41,936 nt of DNA from Fimenecus sp963624605 (GCA_963624605.1 CAVFQD010000010.1:1-41936); one strand, 5' to 3'; shown: positions 6,914 to 15,926, counted from the first letter of the stretch. A program made the numbers and translations. Notes: generated by a model from the letters alone, not told the origin.

Positions 6914-6925
6914 ACTATATATAGT
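6914..6925. promoter_or_regulatory. Short palindrome ACTATATATAGT before the giant secreted protein
   Basis: A 12-bp perfect palindrome overlaps TATACT (6911-6916), a possible -10, and abuts TTGACA (6925-6930). It lies in the 57-base gap before the 1747-aa gene. No good -35 is found for TATACT, and TTGACA is too close to the start codon to serve that gene. It is listed as a possible binding site only. Confidence 0.25.
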
Positions 6926-6953
6926 TGACACTCTTATGAAAGGGGTACGGTTT

Positions 6954-9900
6954 ATGCAAAAGAGAACGAAAAGCAGAGTAATAAAAAGCGTAACCGCTTT
7001 GGTGCTTTGCGCCGTGCTTGTGCTGACTTCCGTTCCATTTGCGCTCTCGGCGGGTGCATACGATCCAATTCCGACATTTTCTTCGAACGAGGAGGAGCGG
7101 GATGTTTCAGCATATACAAATGATGACGGAGGAATAACTGTGGTTTATCCGCAGGCGACGGCTAACACTTCGAGGAAAGCCAAAACCGTTACTGGCTATA
7201 TGCTCGAGCTTGTGGACTTAGGGCTCTTAACTGAGGCTCACACCGATACGGTTTTACTTCGCAAAACGGTTGCGCCTACGGGCTCAGCTCCTTACGAGTC
7301 TGAGTTTACCAAGGACGAAATAGCAACGGTTCTTGCAGACGGTTTGCTTGAGACGCACAGGTACAATGTTACCGTTGTTGCGATAGACAGCGAGGGCTGG
7401 ATGTCCGAGGAGCTCAACGCCATTGTTTCGGATGTTCCCACCTTTGAATACGATTACGACATTTATACCCCTCTTGTTGCAGACGAGCATGCAATGCGCG
7501 AGATGCTTACCTTTGAAAGCTCATCAAGCTCCGACTCGGGCAACTCATACGGTCTCGGAACTGACGACTACATCAAGGTCGCAAGCTGCCTTGACAATAC
7601 GGGAGCAACCGAGCAGACGGGCGCTAAGGATGTTACAACGGGAACCGATACAAAGGCGCAGCGTTTTTACTTCAAAACGCTTCCTACGGAAACGACCAAC
7701 ACCTTCGACATACTCTGGAGCCGTCAGACTTGGGACTTCAGCGGTGCCGAGGAGGTATGGTACTGGTTTGACTTTACGCAGGTCAGCATTCAGGGTCTTT
7801 CGTTCAGACTTCGTGCAAATGAAAAGCAGATACGCGGAACCGACCGAGGCAATTACAGCGATGGCGGCACGAACTATCAGTGGACTACAAGCGAACAGGG
7901 TGAAATAAAGAGCCTGTACGGCGACACGATTTATTCCACAATCGGCACGACCAAGGCGGGATATACGGGCGAGGCGCCTTATGTATATGTTTCCCGTGAT
8001 GACGGCGGCTGGGACAAGGTGATGCTCACAAACGGAACGATAGACCTTGCAAACTTCAAAGGCTATATCAGAGTTCCGCTTCAGTTTATGTGCTCGGAAA
8101 CCGATACAACCGTTGACGCGATAAACACTGCGTTCGGTGTGGATAAGAGCGATCTCTATGGTCAGTGGTACACCAGCAATGATACAAGAAAAGCAAATGT
8201 TGACAGCTATGTCAACGGCACATTGAAGCTTTCCTCTGCGGTAACGGTTGACCCGGCGGGCACCTCTGTAAGCGACGCACTGCTTATTCAAAAGCGTCAA
8301 TTCAGAATGAATCTTTCGCTTGTCAACAATTTTTACACTCTTAATGTCGGCACAATGCTGGCTTCGGGTCTTGAAGGCTCCGAGATTTCGGACGACACCA
8401 ACAGCAAGAAGGCTACAATTGATACATCTAAAATCGGCACGGGCGAGGACCCGATAGTGAACCGTGAAAACGGCTATAAGGCGATTGAAGACCTTTATGC
8501 GGCAGGCTTTTCGTTTACCGGCTGCAGCGACGACAGCCTTAACAAGTCGTTCTTCTTTGACAATGTAATGTTCTACCGTACCGACAATCAGGCATACAGC
8601 GAAAACACGCTTAACAGTACGGTAAACACGGGCGACAAGGCAAGTAAATATTACGATCAGTCAACGGAAATTCCGAAGGCTATATTCGAAGCTTGTGACA
8701 AATATATCAGCGACCCCGACTGGGGCGATTACCGTGCGGTTAAATACATCGAGGAGCTTATCGAGGGATACAAAACCGCAATAAAGACCTTCAACAGCGA
8801 ACATACGGCAACATCGATAAGTCTTGACTTCCTTGAAGAATCACAGCTTGCAACGATTGCGGCAGAGCTCGGTATGAGTGACTCGTGGAACAATTTCCTT
8901 ACGGCGAGAAACGAGTGTAAGTCGGCGGGTACATACGACTCGGCGAACTCATGCGCAGACGATCTCGTATGGCAGCTTGCAAGAGATATTGACAAAATCC
9001 CCGAAATTACGGATTCGGTTTCGATAACCGATGATGTAAAAAATGAGATTATCCGTATTTACAAGATTTACAGCAGACTTAATCTCGGTCAGTTGCGTAA
9101 TCTCGGTAAGGAAGAAGAACAAAAGCTTCTTGACTACTTTAAATTCCTTGAGGATACGATCGAAACAAATTCCGTAACGGTAGGTCAAAAGCTTACCGAT
9201 AACCCGTTTATCCCGTTCAACACCTTCGAAAATCTTGCGGAGGGAACGAGGGCTTACCAGTTTGAAAACTCATTGAGTGCAGGAACATACGGCTCAGACT
9301 ATTTATATACAAAGGGCTTCCTCAACTGGACAGGTAACTTTACAACAATCAGCGGACATTCAGCTGATACGGCAACGCCTACGCTTATCCCGACCGGCGC
9401 TATTGCAACCGATCAGCAAAGAAACGGTATGTCAACAAGCGATATTAAGCAATACGGCGGTTGGATTGATATTACAGAGAACGGCGCGCAGGGAACCAAC
9501 GGCGCTACGCTCACAATCGACAACCGTTGGCAGGAGTCCGGAAAGGGCTGGTATAATGTTGTAAGCGTTTCAAAGGACTGCAAGGACGGTTCTACATATG
9601 AGGAACTCCGTGCCAACAATATGGGCACCGACGATACAAAGCTCGGCTCGCTCGCAAAGAACTTCGGCGGCACTGACAGCGATGTTCCGCTTTCGCTCGT
9701 ATTCTATGCAGACTTCTCACAAATAAAGGATTACAGCCTTGCAATTACTATAAGCACCTGGACAGAAAATCAGGCGGATGACTACACAATTGACCTCGGC
9801 TCCAGTGCGGCGAACAGCTATTTCTACCTTTTGAGTCCGACCACGGGTGAGTGGGTAAAGGCTACAAACGAGAACGACCCGCGAATTTACAACTATCTTT

Positions 9901-12197
9901 CCTCTTTCGGCGCAGACTCCGACGGAGACGGCACAAAGGATTTGTTCCTCAACAATTACAAGGGTTACATTATGATACCGCTCTTCCACTTCAAGAGAGG
10001 CGTTCAGGGCGTCAATCCGACCACGAGTTGGAAGCTTGACGAGACGGCACAGTCACTGAACTCTATTTTCCGAATCAGCATCGGTATTGCTCCCGTGAGC
10101 GCAGATGCGTCAAAGGCAATGGACGGAAAGAGCTTTACGATTGACAATATCGGTTTCTCATACGACCGCACATATTATTCCGATGTTGCGGCAACAAGAG
10201 GCATTGACGACAAGAGCTTCGATGAAATGTTCGGAACAAAGGCTCTGTCCTCTGCTGATTTTGAGGCGGCTGTAGCGGCGATTGACCCGTACGAGGATGA
10301 TTTTGCAACGGCAATTACCAATGCGAATACGTTGTACACGGCATTGAGCGATTACCAGAAAACATTGAAATCCGTACAAAATGCGTATGAGCTTTTGCAG
10401 AAATATGAGCAGTGGAACGCAGACCCGACACTGAAGCCTCAGCCTGTGCTTGATAACGGCGTATCAACCGTAAGCGAGACGCTTGCGGCGATTGAAGCTT
10501 TGCCGGCAGCGGCTGTGGGAACATCGGTCGGAAGTACGATTACGGGTCCTGTTGAAAAATATCCCAACGGTCAGAACGACCTTCCCTATCCCGGCTTCGT
10601 TACGGATGACAGCGGCAATGTGGCGGTAAACTATGCGGCTTACGGTATCACAAAGGAGCAGGTCGATGAGATAATCTCGATTTACGAGGAATCTTACGAA
10701 CGCTTCGGCAAGACCAAAAAAGCGTTGCTTGATGTTAAGACTTCCTCGACAGACGCACTTACGCCTGCCGAAAAGCTCGAAAACGCGTACTATGCGGCAT
10801 ACCGTTGTAAGACGCTTGAGAATTATCTCACCCAGCTTAACAACTATCAGAGCGAAATCGTAAATATATTCACAAAGTACAGCGTAGACGGAACGAGCAT
10901 TTCACTTCTGTCAATAGATGCCGACGGCTTGGCTAAGCTTGAAACAGCAAGAGAGGATTATGACGCAATAGCTTATTATGCGAAAATCCTTATGGGTGAT
11001 TCGTCAATGCCGGCTTCATATGTTCAGTTTGCGAACTCGGCAAAGGCCGTAGACAAGATTTTGAGAAACGGCAGCACCTTTACGGGCGTTCTCGGAACAA
11101 ACAGCACGGTAGACGGCGGCATCGTCAAGCTTTCAAAGGCATATACGGCTCTGTTCAACGAGATAAAGACTACGCTTGATACGCAGACTCTGTTTACCGA
11201 TGCTCAGCTTAATAAAATGAAGGAAACGGCAGATGAGTATAACAGCTTTATCAATGCGTACTACAATATTAAAGAGCTTTATGACGGTATGACAGTCGGC
11301 TCGACCGAGGACGGTGAGACATCCTACGGTATTAAGGATATGACCAGACTGTTTGCGAGATACAACGCTGATTCAACCGACTCAACCGTTTATCTTTCGA
11401 AGGACGCTTTGAGCGCAACAGAAAGCTATACCGTTACCTATTCGGAGCAGCTTCCGTGGGGAGAGCTCCAGAACACAATGATTAAGCTTACCTCCAAAAA
11501 CGGAGCGCTTACAAACGCTTTGAGCGAGAGTAAGGATTATAAGATAAAGATAACCGTAAACGGCAGCTCGGCGACTTACAGTCCGTCGGATCTCACCTCG
11601 GGCATTAGGCTTTCGGATGTTGACAACAATACATACACCCCCGGCACACCGCTTACGGTGAACATTGAGGTCTCGGTGCCGACGGAACTTACGGTTTCGA
11701 ACCCCGTATCGGATAAGTTGACCTTTGCATATACCGACGGCTTAGACAATATTCTTCAAGACGCAGACGGTAATGAGCTTTCAAAGACGGTTGAAGTTGT
11801 ATATACGCCTGAGGATGCATATACGGTGACGATTCCGGCAGAGTTTGATGTTTCGTGGAGCGATACCTCCGATCAGGATGTCGGCTGTACGGTTTCGACT
11901 TCACTCAAAACGGGCTCAAGCCTTGAGGTTGCGGTAACCTGCGACGGCACAGCGGACATAAGCCCCAGCGGTGCTGATGAGATATACACGGGAACCGGTA
12001 AGCTTACCTCGTCAAATCCGGCGTATAACCTCAATTACACTTATAAGGGCTTTGACCCGAGTACATTTACAGGCGTCAACACCAACAGCGGACTCAATAC
12101 CACGCCTTATCTTACGGTAAGCGGCTGGGACGATGTTCCTGTAGGCGAATATAAAACGACATTGACTTATACGGTTACCTACAACGCAGCACCGTAA
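6954..12197 (+). CDS. Giant secreted multi-domain protein (1747 aa)
   Basis: An exported surface or secreted protein of unknown function. I start at 6954 because GAAAGGGG (6938-6945) precedes this ATG; the ATG at 6936 lacks a site. A signal peptide (basic QKRTKSR, hydrophobic core, ALSAGA) opens it. A fibronectin-III-like stretch follows (about 40-165). Two related beta-sandwich modules end in 'FFFDNVMFYRTD' (~535) and 'FTIDNIGFSYDR' (~1063); each has a 'F/YKGYI-x-(V/I)PL' strand, resembling carbohydrate-binding jelly rolls. Helical segments follow each (about 560-740 and 1085-1480). The last ~130 residues match the small secreted proteins encoded next, with 'YTVTIPAEFDVSWSD'. No LPXTG or transmembrane anchor is visible at the C-terminus. 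Confidence 0.85.
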   Translation: MQKRTKSRVIKSVTALVLCAVLVLTSVPFALSAGAYDPIPTFSSNEEERDVSAYTNDDGGITVVYPQATANTSRKAKTVTGYMLELVDLGLLTEAHTDTVLLRKTVAPTGSAPYESEFTKDEIATVLADGLLETHRYNVTVVAIDSEGWMSEELNAIVSDVPTFEYDYDIYTPLVADEHAMREMLTFESSSSSDSGNSYGLGTDDYIKVASCLDNTGATEQTGAKDVTTGTDTKAQRFYFKTLPTETTNTFDILWSRQTWDFSGAEEVWYWFDFTQVSIQGLSFRLRANEKQIRGTDRGNYSDGGTNYQWTTSEQGEIKSLYGDTIYSTIGTTKAGYTGEAPYVYVSRDDGGWDKVMLTNGTIDLANFKGYIRVPLQFMCSETDTTVDAINTAFGVDKSDLYGQWYTSNDTRKANVDSYVNGTLKLSSAVTVDPAGTSVSDALLIQKRQFRMNLSLVNNFYTLNVGTMLASGLEGSEISDDTNSKKATIDTSKIGTGEDPIVNRENGYKAIEDLYAAGFSFTGCSDDSLNKSFFFDNVMFYRTDNQAYSENTLNSTVNTGDKASKYYDQSTEIPKAIFEACDKYISDPDWGDYRAVKYIEELIEGYKTAIKTFNSEHTATSISLDFLEESQLATIAAELGMSDSWNNFLTARNECKSAGTYDSANSCADDLVWQLARDIDKIPEITDSVSITDDVKNEIIRIYKIYSRLNLGQLRNLGKEEEQKLLDYFKFLEDTIETNSVTVGQKLTDNPFIPFNTFENLAEGTRAYQFENSLSAGTYGSDYLYTKGFLNWTGNFTTISGHSADTATPTLIPTGAIATDQQRNGMSTSDIKQYGGWIDITENGAQGTNGATLTIDNRWQESGKGWYNVVSVSKDCKDGSTYEELRANNMGTDDTKLGSLAKNFGGTDSDVPLSLVFYADFSQIKDYSLAITISTWTENQADDYTIDLGSSAANSYFYLLSPTTGEWVKATNENDPRIYNYLSSFGADSDGDGTKDLFLNNYKGYIMIPLFHFKRGVQGVNPTTSWKLDETAQSLNSIFRISIGIAPVSADASKAMDGKSFTIDNIGFSYDRTYYSDVAATRGIDDKSFDEMFGTKALSSADFEAAVAAIDPYEDDFATAITNANTLYTALSDYQKTLKSVQNAYELLQKYEQWNADPTLKPQPVLDNGVSTVSETLAAIEALPAAAVGTSVGSTITGPVEKYPNGQNDLPYPGFVTDDSGNVAVNYAAYGITKEQVDEIISIYEESYERFGKTKKALLDVKTSSTDALTPAEKLENAYYAAYRCKTLENYLTQLNNYQSEIVNIFTKYSVDGTSISLLSIDADGLAKLETAREDYDAIAYYAKILMGDSSMPASYVQFANSAKAVDKILRNGSTFTGVLGTNSTVDGGIVKLSKAYTALFNEIKTTLDTQTLFTDAQLNKMKETADEYNSFINAYYNIKELYDGMTVGSTEDGETSYGIKDMTRLFARYNADSTDSTVYLSKDALSATESYTVTYSEQLPWGELQNTMIKLTSKNGALTNALSESKDYKIKITVNGSSATYSPSDLTSGIRLSDVDNNTYTPGTPLTVNIEVSVPTELTVSNPVSDKLTFAYTDGLDNILQDADGNELSKTVEVVYTPEDAYTVTIPAEFDVSWSDTSDQDVGCTVSTSLKTGSSLEVAVTCDGTADISPSGADEIYTGTGKLTSSNPAYNLNYTYKGFDPSTFTGVNTNSGLNTTPYLTVSGWDDVPVGEYKTTLTYTVTYNAAP

Positions 12198-12218
12198 TAA
12201 AGAAGGGAGTAAATAAGT

Positions 12219-12665
12219 ATGAAAAAATTCTTATCGGTTTTCTTCGCATTGCTTTTGGTAAGCCTGAGCGCTCTGCCTGCGTTTGCCGACACAATGACGA
12301 TTTCAACCGGCGACGGAGTAACTGACGCTTATCAGCTCAGCTATCCGGCAGACACGGAAATTCCGTGGGAGACAGCTTCATGTGATGTAGGCTCGGTTAC
12401 AGCAACGGTTATGCGTTTGTCGCCCGGCAAGACGGTAAAGGTTACGGTTGCTTCGGCTAACGGATATAACCTTGTAAACACGGCTTCGGCTTCAAGCAAA
12501 ATTGCCTATACGCTCACGGGCGCAGATGCTATTGCATTTCTTCCCGGCGATTACGGCAAAAGCTTCCCGCTTTCCGTTTCGATAGCAGACGCACAGTGGC
12601 AAAAGGCTGCTTCTGGTGAGCACACGGATATTCTCACCTTTACGGCTGAATATACAAACGCTTAA
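12219..12665 (+). CDS. Small secreted beta-domain protein, paralogue 1 of 5
   Basis: A 148-aa exported protein with signal peptide (KKF, hydrophobic core, ending LPAFA). The mature part (~125 aa) is predicted beta-rich and carries a degenerate family motif 'SYPADTEIPWETASCD' and a C-terminal 'WQKAASGEHTDILTFTAEY'. It is the most divergent copy; its Cys in the motif region is unpaired. It starts 22 bases after the giant protein, with AAGGGAG before the ATG. The function is not recognised. Shared domains with its four neighbours and the giant protein suggest they form or decorate one extracellular structure. Confidence 0.8.
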   Translation: MKKFLSVFFALLLVSLSALPAFADTMTISTGDGVTDAYQLSYPADTEIPWETASCDVGSVTATVMRLSPGKTVKVTVASANGYNLVNTASASSKIAYTLTGADAIAFLPGDYGKSFPLSVSIADAQWQKAASGEHTDILTFTAEYTNA

Positions 12666-12685
12666 TTTTGAAAGGAGATATTGAA

Positions 12686-13177
12686 ATGAAAAAAGCATTA
12701 TCGGTAGCTCTTGCGGTATTGATGCTCGTTATGGTTTGCGTTCCGAGCTTTGCGGCAAGCGTTACAAGCGAAAGCGCATCAGATGTTATAGTTAAAACAA
12801 AGACGACAAAAGAGGACGACACAAGCGCGGAGGAATTTGCTGTTACCATTCCCGCAGACACGGTTATTCCGTGGGGAACAGAGGCAACTGATGTCAGCTA
12901 CATTGTAGAGTCCCATCTCGCAAGAAATAAGGGCGTTAAGGTAGTTGTTACAGGCACAGGCACGATGAAAACAACCGATGCGGTTTATTCGCTTGCCTAC
13001 ACTCTTGACGGCGCAACAGAGTATCTTGCGACTTCACCCGTTGTTTACGATGCAGCAACAGATTCGGGCGTTTCACAGGAGCTCAAGGTTAAAATCAGCA
13101 GCACAGACTGGAAAAAGGCAGTAGTTGAGGAGTATTCCGATACACTCACATACACCGTTTCCGTAGAAGCTATATAA
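12686..13177 (+). CDS. Small secreted beta-domain protein, paralogue 2 of 5
   Basis: A 163-aa exported protein; start at 12686 after AAAGGAG (12671-12677), not the upstream TTG at 12668. The signal peptide ends CVPSFA with an AxA-like cleavage site. A 'VIVKTKTTKEDD' N-terminal strand leads into 'FAVTIPADTVIPWGTEATD', then 'YIVESHLARNKGVKVVV', a central 'LAYTLDG' and a C-terminal 'WKKAVVEEYSDTLTYTVSV'. This is the full family pattern. There are no cysteines in the mature part and no sorting signal, so it is either free or held by protein contacts. Confidence 0.8.
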   Translation: MKKALSVALAVLMLVMVCVPSFAASVTSESASDVIVKTKTTKEDDTSAEEFAVTIPADTVIPWGTEATDVSYIVESHLARNKGVKVVVTGTGTMKTTDAVYSLAYTLDGATEYLATSPVVYDAATDSGVSQELKVKISSTDWKKAVVEEYSDTLTYTVSVEAI

Positions 13178-13201
13178 TTTTTGAAGGGAGAGCAAATTGA
13201 A

Positions 13202-13684
13202 ATGAAAAAAGTAATTTCGGTTATCATTGCGGTATTGATGCTCGCAAGCATTTGTATTCCCTCTTTTGCGGCGACAATAACAACTGACGGCAGCTCGACT
13301 TCAATCGTAAAGACAAAAACGGTTGATGAGAGCGGCGATGATGCGGCAAAATTTACGGTTATTATTCCCGCAACAACGGAAATTCCGTGGGGCAAGGCTT
13401 CACAGGACTTGACTTACAGTGTTGAATCACACCTCGGTTACGGCAAGAAACTCAGCGTTGCGGTTTCGGGCTCGGATAAAATGACTTACACGGTTGATTC
13501 GGATGTTATGACGCTTGCTTACACCTTAGGCGGCACAACATCATATCTTGCGGCAGGTCCCGTTGTTTATCCTGCAGCAGACCAGACAATCAACGTAAAT
13601 GTAGCGGATACAGCTTGGAAAACAGCGGTTATAGGCGAATATCAGGACACACTTACATTTACGGTTGCAGTTACAGAAGTTTAA
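13202..13684 (+). CDS. Small secreted beta-domain protein, paralogue 3 of 5
   Basis: A 160-aa exported protein closest to paralogue 2: 'SIVKTKTVDESGDD', 'FTVIIPATTEIPWGKASQD', 'YSVESHLGYGKKLSVAVSG', 'LAYTLGG' and 'WKTAVIGEYQDTLTFTVAV'. The signal peptide ends CIPSFA. GAAGGGAG lies ten bases before the ATG at 13202. The tail of the previous gene and this start are 24 bases apart, so the copies are expressed together. Divergence is concentrated in the loops between conserved strands, as expected of paralogues under selection to keep one fold. Confidence 0.8.
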   Translation: MKKVISVIIAVLMLASICIPSFAATITTDGSSTSIVKTKTVDESGDDAAKFTVIIPATTEIPWGKASQDLTYSVESHLGYGKKLSVAVSGSDKMTYTVDSDVMTLAYTLGGTTSYLAAGPVVYPAADQTINVNVADTAWKTAVIGEYQDTLTFTVAVTEV

Positions 13685-13704
13685 TTTGATGAGAGGTGCT
13701 TAAA

Positions 13705-14202
13705 ATGAAAAGGATTCTTTCAATTGCTTTGGCAGTTTTAATGATTGCTGCCGTTTGCGTACCTTGCTTTGCGGCTACAATCGATAAAACCACAGTTGAC
13801 GGCAAAGGCACGGCACAGGTTAAAACAGATATTTCGGCAATTACGGACGACGGTAATTTCACGGTTACTATCCCCGCAGAAATGCCAATTCCGTGGAACA
13901 CGGCAAACACAGACAGCGCAACGAATTTCACATATTCGGTAGAAAGCCAGCTTAAAACAGGCAAGGTTATTCAGATAGATGTGGCTCAGAACAATCTTGT
14001 AATGAGCGCGGCAAGCGGCGAAACACTTGCTTACACAATTTCGGGCGACATTACAGCAGTTAAGACGACGGCTCCCGTAGTTTTGGCAGGTGCATTTGAA
14101 AAGACCGTTACCGTAAATGTTGCGGGAACGGCATGGGCAAATGCGGCTATTGACGAGTACAGCGATACTCTTACATTTACCGCACAGGTTGTTGACGCTT
14201 AA
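13705..14202 (+). CDS. Small secreted beta-domain protein, paralogue 4 of 5
   Basis: A 165-aa exported protein; start at 13705 after GAGAGGTG. Signal peptide ends CVPCFA: a Cys near the cleavage site might suggest a lipobox, but no L-x-(A/G)-C pattern is clean, so it is more likely ordinary signal peptidase I. Family motifs: 'FTVTIPAEMPIPWNTANTD', 'YSVESQLKTGKVIQIDV', 'LAYTISG', 'WANAAIDEYSDTLTFTAQV'. The motif region has a three-residue insertion relative to paralogues 2 and 3. Confidence 0.8.
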   Translation: MKRILSIALAVLMIAAVCVPCFAATIDKTTVDGKGTAQVKTDISAITDDGNFTVTIPAEMPIPWNTANTDSATNFTYSVESQLKTGKVIQIDVAQNNLVMSAASGETLAYTISGDITAVKTTAPVVLAGAFEKTVTVNVAGTAWANAAIDEYSDTLTFTAQVVDA

Positions 14203-14221
14203 TTGATAAGGAGAGCTTACA

Positions 14222-14707
14222 ATGAAAAAAGTAATTTCAGTTATTCTTGCGGTAATGATGCTTGCAAGCATATGTGTACCGGTATTTGCAACAGACATTA
14301 CCAAGGACTCGGCGGCACAGACTGCCAATGCTGATGTAAAAACAAAGCTTACAAAAGATGACGGATCCGATGCATATACATACACGGTAACAATTCCGGC
14401 TTCTGTTGATGTTGCATGGGGCGATACGGCGGCTCAGGACGCATCGTATTATGTTAAATCACAGCTTATACTCGGCGATACTCTTAAGGTAAAGGCTGAG
14501 GCTAACGACGCAGGCGCTATGACTGCAAGCGGCACAACTTCTACCCTTACATTTACCGTTGCAGGCGGCGATGAGGCTGTTTATAATGAGGTAAACGACG
14601 GCGCAACAGCTTCCGGAACTACTGTTACAATCGCTGATTTCTCCGGCGTACCGATTGCAGAGTATGTTGGCACAATGACTTATACGGTTGAATATGTACA
14701 TGCTTAA
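14222..14707 (+). CDS. Small secreted beta-domain protein, paralogue 5 of 5
   Basis: A 161-aa exported protein with AAGGAGAG before the ATG. The signal peptide is almost identical at its start to that of paralogue 3 (MKKVISVI). The motif reads 'YTVTIPASVDVAWGDTAAQD' and the C-terminus 'FSGVPIAEYVGTMTYTVEY', without the second Trp. In both places it resembles the C-terminal domain of the giant protein ('IPAEFDVSWSDTSDQD', 'WDDVPVGEYKTTLTYTVTY') more than the other four copies. It may therefore share a partner or origin with that domain. Confidence 0.8.
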   Translation: MKKVISVILAVMMLASICVPVFATDITKDSAAQTANADVKTKLTKDDGSDAYTYTVTIPASVDVAWGDTAAQDASYYVKSQLILGDTLKVKAEANDAGAMTASGTTSTLTFTVAGGDEAVYNEVNDGATASGTTVTIADFSGVPIAEYVGTMTYTVEYVHA

Positions 14708-14738
14708 TTGCAATTTGGTATTATAAGGAGGTGGTTTC

Positions 14739-15689
14739 ATGAAAAAGGCTTGCAGTGTAATAATGTGTCTTATATTGGTTTTGACCATGCAGCTTGCATC
14801 GTTTGCCGAAGACATGAACCTTAAAACCGTAGTACCCGATTCGCATGAAATTACCGTAACCTTTAATGACGGCGGATATGTTCTCTATTCGGGAAGACAG
14901 CTGGAAAGCGGAGACAAAATAATCGTCAACCGTTTTGACGGCATAACGCTTGATATTATTGCAAAATCCGATTCTCACCTTGAAGCGGTCTATATAAACG
15001 GCGAGGACGCAACATCGCAGATGAAATACGGAAGTCTTACATTGGAAAATGTTTCGACGGATATTGATGTAAATTTTGTGTTCTGCGAATGTGACGATCC
15101 GTCAATCGACGAAGACCCGTGCGTGAGAATGAAACTCAGCGGTAATGTTTATATGGGCGAGGATAAAATGCCCGAGGCTAAGCTTCAGTTTGATTTCGGA
15201 GAGCTTGAGGCAACCGCAGACAAGGACGGAGCATATAAGCTCGACGAAATAAAGGACGGCAGACATACAGTTTCGATTTACGACAAGAACGGCGAGCTTG
15301 CCGGCGAGCAGAGCTTTGTAATTGAAGTGAGCGACACCGCAACCGAGGTAACCGTTGTAAAGCTTGACGACGGAACAAGACTTGTAACCGTGCCGAAGAA
15401 CTCTTCAGAGCTGTATCTTGATTTTATCGTAAATGCCGATGGAAGCATCGATATTGTTCCGACAAGAACGGACGATGAACCTATACCGACTCCGGAGCCG
15501 GATAAGGGCAATAAGGATATCGGCAATATTATCAAGAACAGCCCCGTTATTTCAAAAACAGGCGAGCTTATAAGAGAGAATACGGTAGCGGCAATTGTAA
15601 TTGCCCTTGACGGCTTGTTCATTTTGTTCTTCATCCTTTGGCGTAAAAAGCGCAGGGATGATGAAGATGAAGGTGCAAAAGTTAAATAA
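14739..15689 (+). CDS. Secreted protein with C-terminal membrane anchor
   Basis: A 316-aa protein with an N-terminal signal peptide (ends ASFAED) and a C-terminal helix (about 281-301, AAIVIALDGLFILFFILW) followed by KKRR and an acidic tail, giving a type I topology. Its middle (about 135-190) resembles a carboxypeptidase-regulatory-like/SdrD B-type fold: 'LSGNVYMGEDKMPEAKLQF' then 'DGAYKLDEIKDGRHTVSIYD'. A Pro/Thr linker 'PIPTPEPDKG' precedes the anchor. AAGGAGGTGG gives it the strongest ribosome site of the cluster. As the last gene before a terminator and the only one with this anchor, it may tether the soluble proteins. This is inference. Confidence 0.75.
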   Translation: MKKACSVIMCLILVLTMQLASFAEDMNLKTVVPDSHEITVTFNDGGYVLYSGRQLESGDKIIVNRFDGITLDIIAKSDSHLEAVYINGEDATSQMKYGSLTLENVSTDIDVNFVFCECDDPSIDEDPCVRMKLSGNVYMGEDKMPEAKLQFDFGELEATADKDGAYKLDEIKDGRHTVSIYDKNGELAGEQSFVIEVSDTATEVTVVKLDDGTRLVTVPKNSSELYLDFIVNADGSIDIVPTRTDDEPIPTPEPDKGNKDIGNIIKNSPVISKTGELIRENTVAAIVIALDGLFILFFILWRKKRRDDEDEGAKVK

Positions 15690-15708
15690 AAACTAAAGCA
15701 TAAAATAT

Positions 15709-15742
15709 CCCGACGACTACTGAAAGCCGTCGGGAATTTTTT
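15709..15742 (+). terminator. Intrinsic terminator of the envelope cluster
   Basis: CCCGACG (15709-15715) and CGTCGGG (15728-15734) form a stem followed by AATTTTTTAT. It closes the same-strand cluster. On the minus strand it also lies beyond the 61-aa gene end. Confidence 0.85.
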
Positions 15743-15926
15743 ATCCTTTTATTAAAAGAACGGTTGAAATTATCAGCAGGACTGCGCCGATAATGCTTAT
15801 AATCGAGTATATCTTTTTTGAGTCCTTATCGTTTTTCTCTTTTACAAGATAATAGACCCCCGCAACAAGTACGAGCAAGCCGATTACGGCTCCTAAAATT
15901 TTAACAATCATTTCTTTCTTCTCCAT
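15741..15926 (-). CDS. Small two-helix membrane protein
   Basis: A 61-aa hydrophobic protein with two predicted membrane helices (about 8-27 and 40-59) separated by a charged loop KEKNDKDSKK. Its start at 15926 overlaps the end of the upstream P-type ATPase gene by 19 bases, so it is probably co-translated with it. An internal ATG at 15911 is a possible alternative. I do not recognise the family. The position suggests an accessory of the transporter, but short membrane ORFs can be neutral. Confidence 0.55.
   Translation of the reverse strand: MEKKEMIVKILGAVIGLLVLVAGVYYLVKEKNDKDSKKIYSIISIIGAVLLIISTVLLIKG

Noticed and set aside
7545..8300. Minus-strand 251-aa ORF within the giant protein
   Set aside because: It is a shadow of the real plus-strand gene: cysteine/arginine-rich, no start signals and no family match.
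13738..14385. Minus-strand 215-aa ORF over paralogues 4-5
   Set aside because: Composition is that of an antisense frame; the plus-strand genes have signal peptides, ribosome sites and paralogues.
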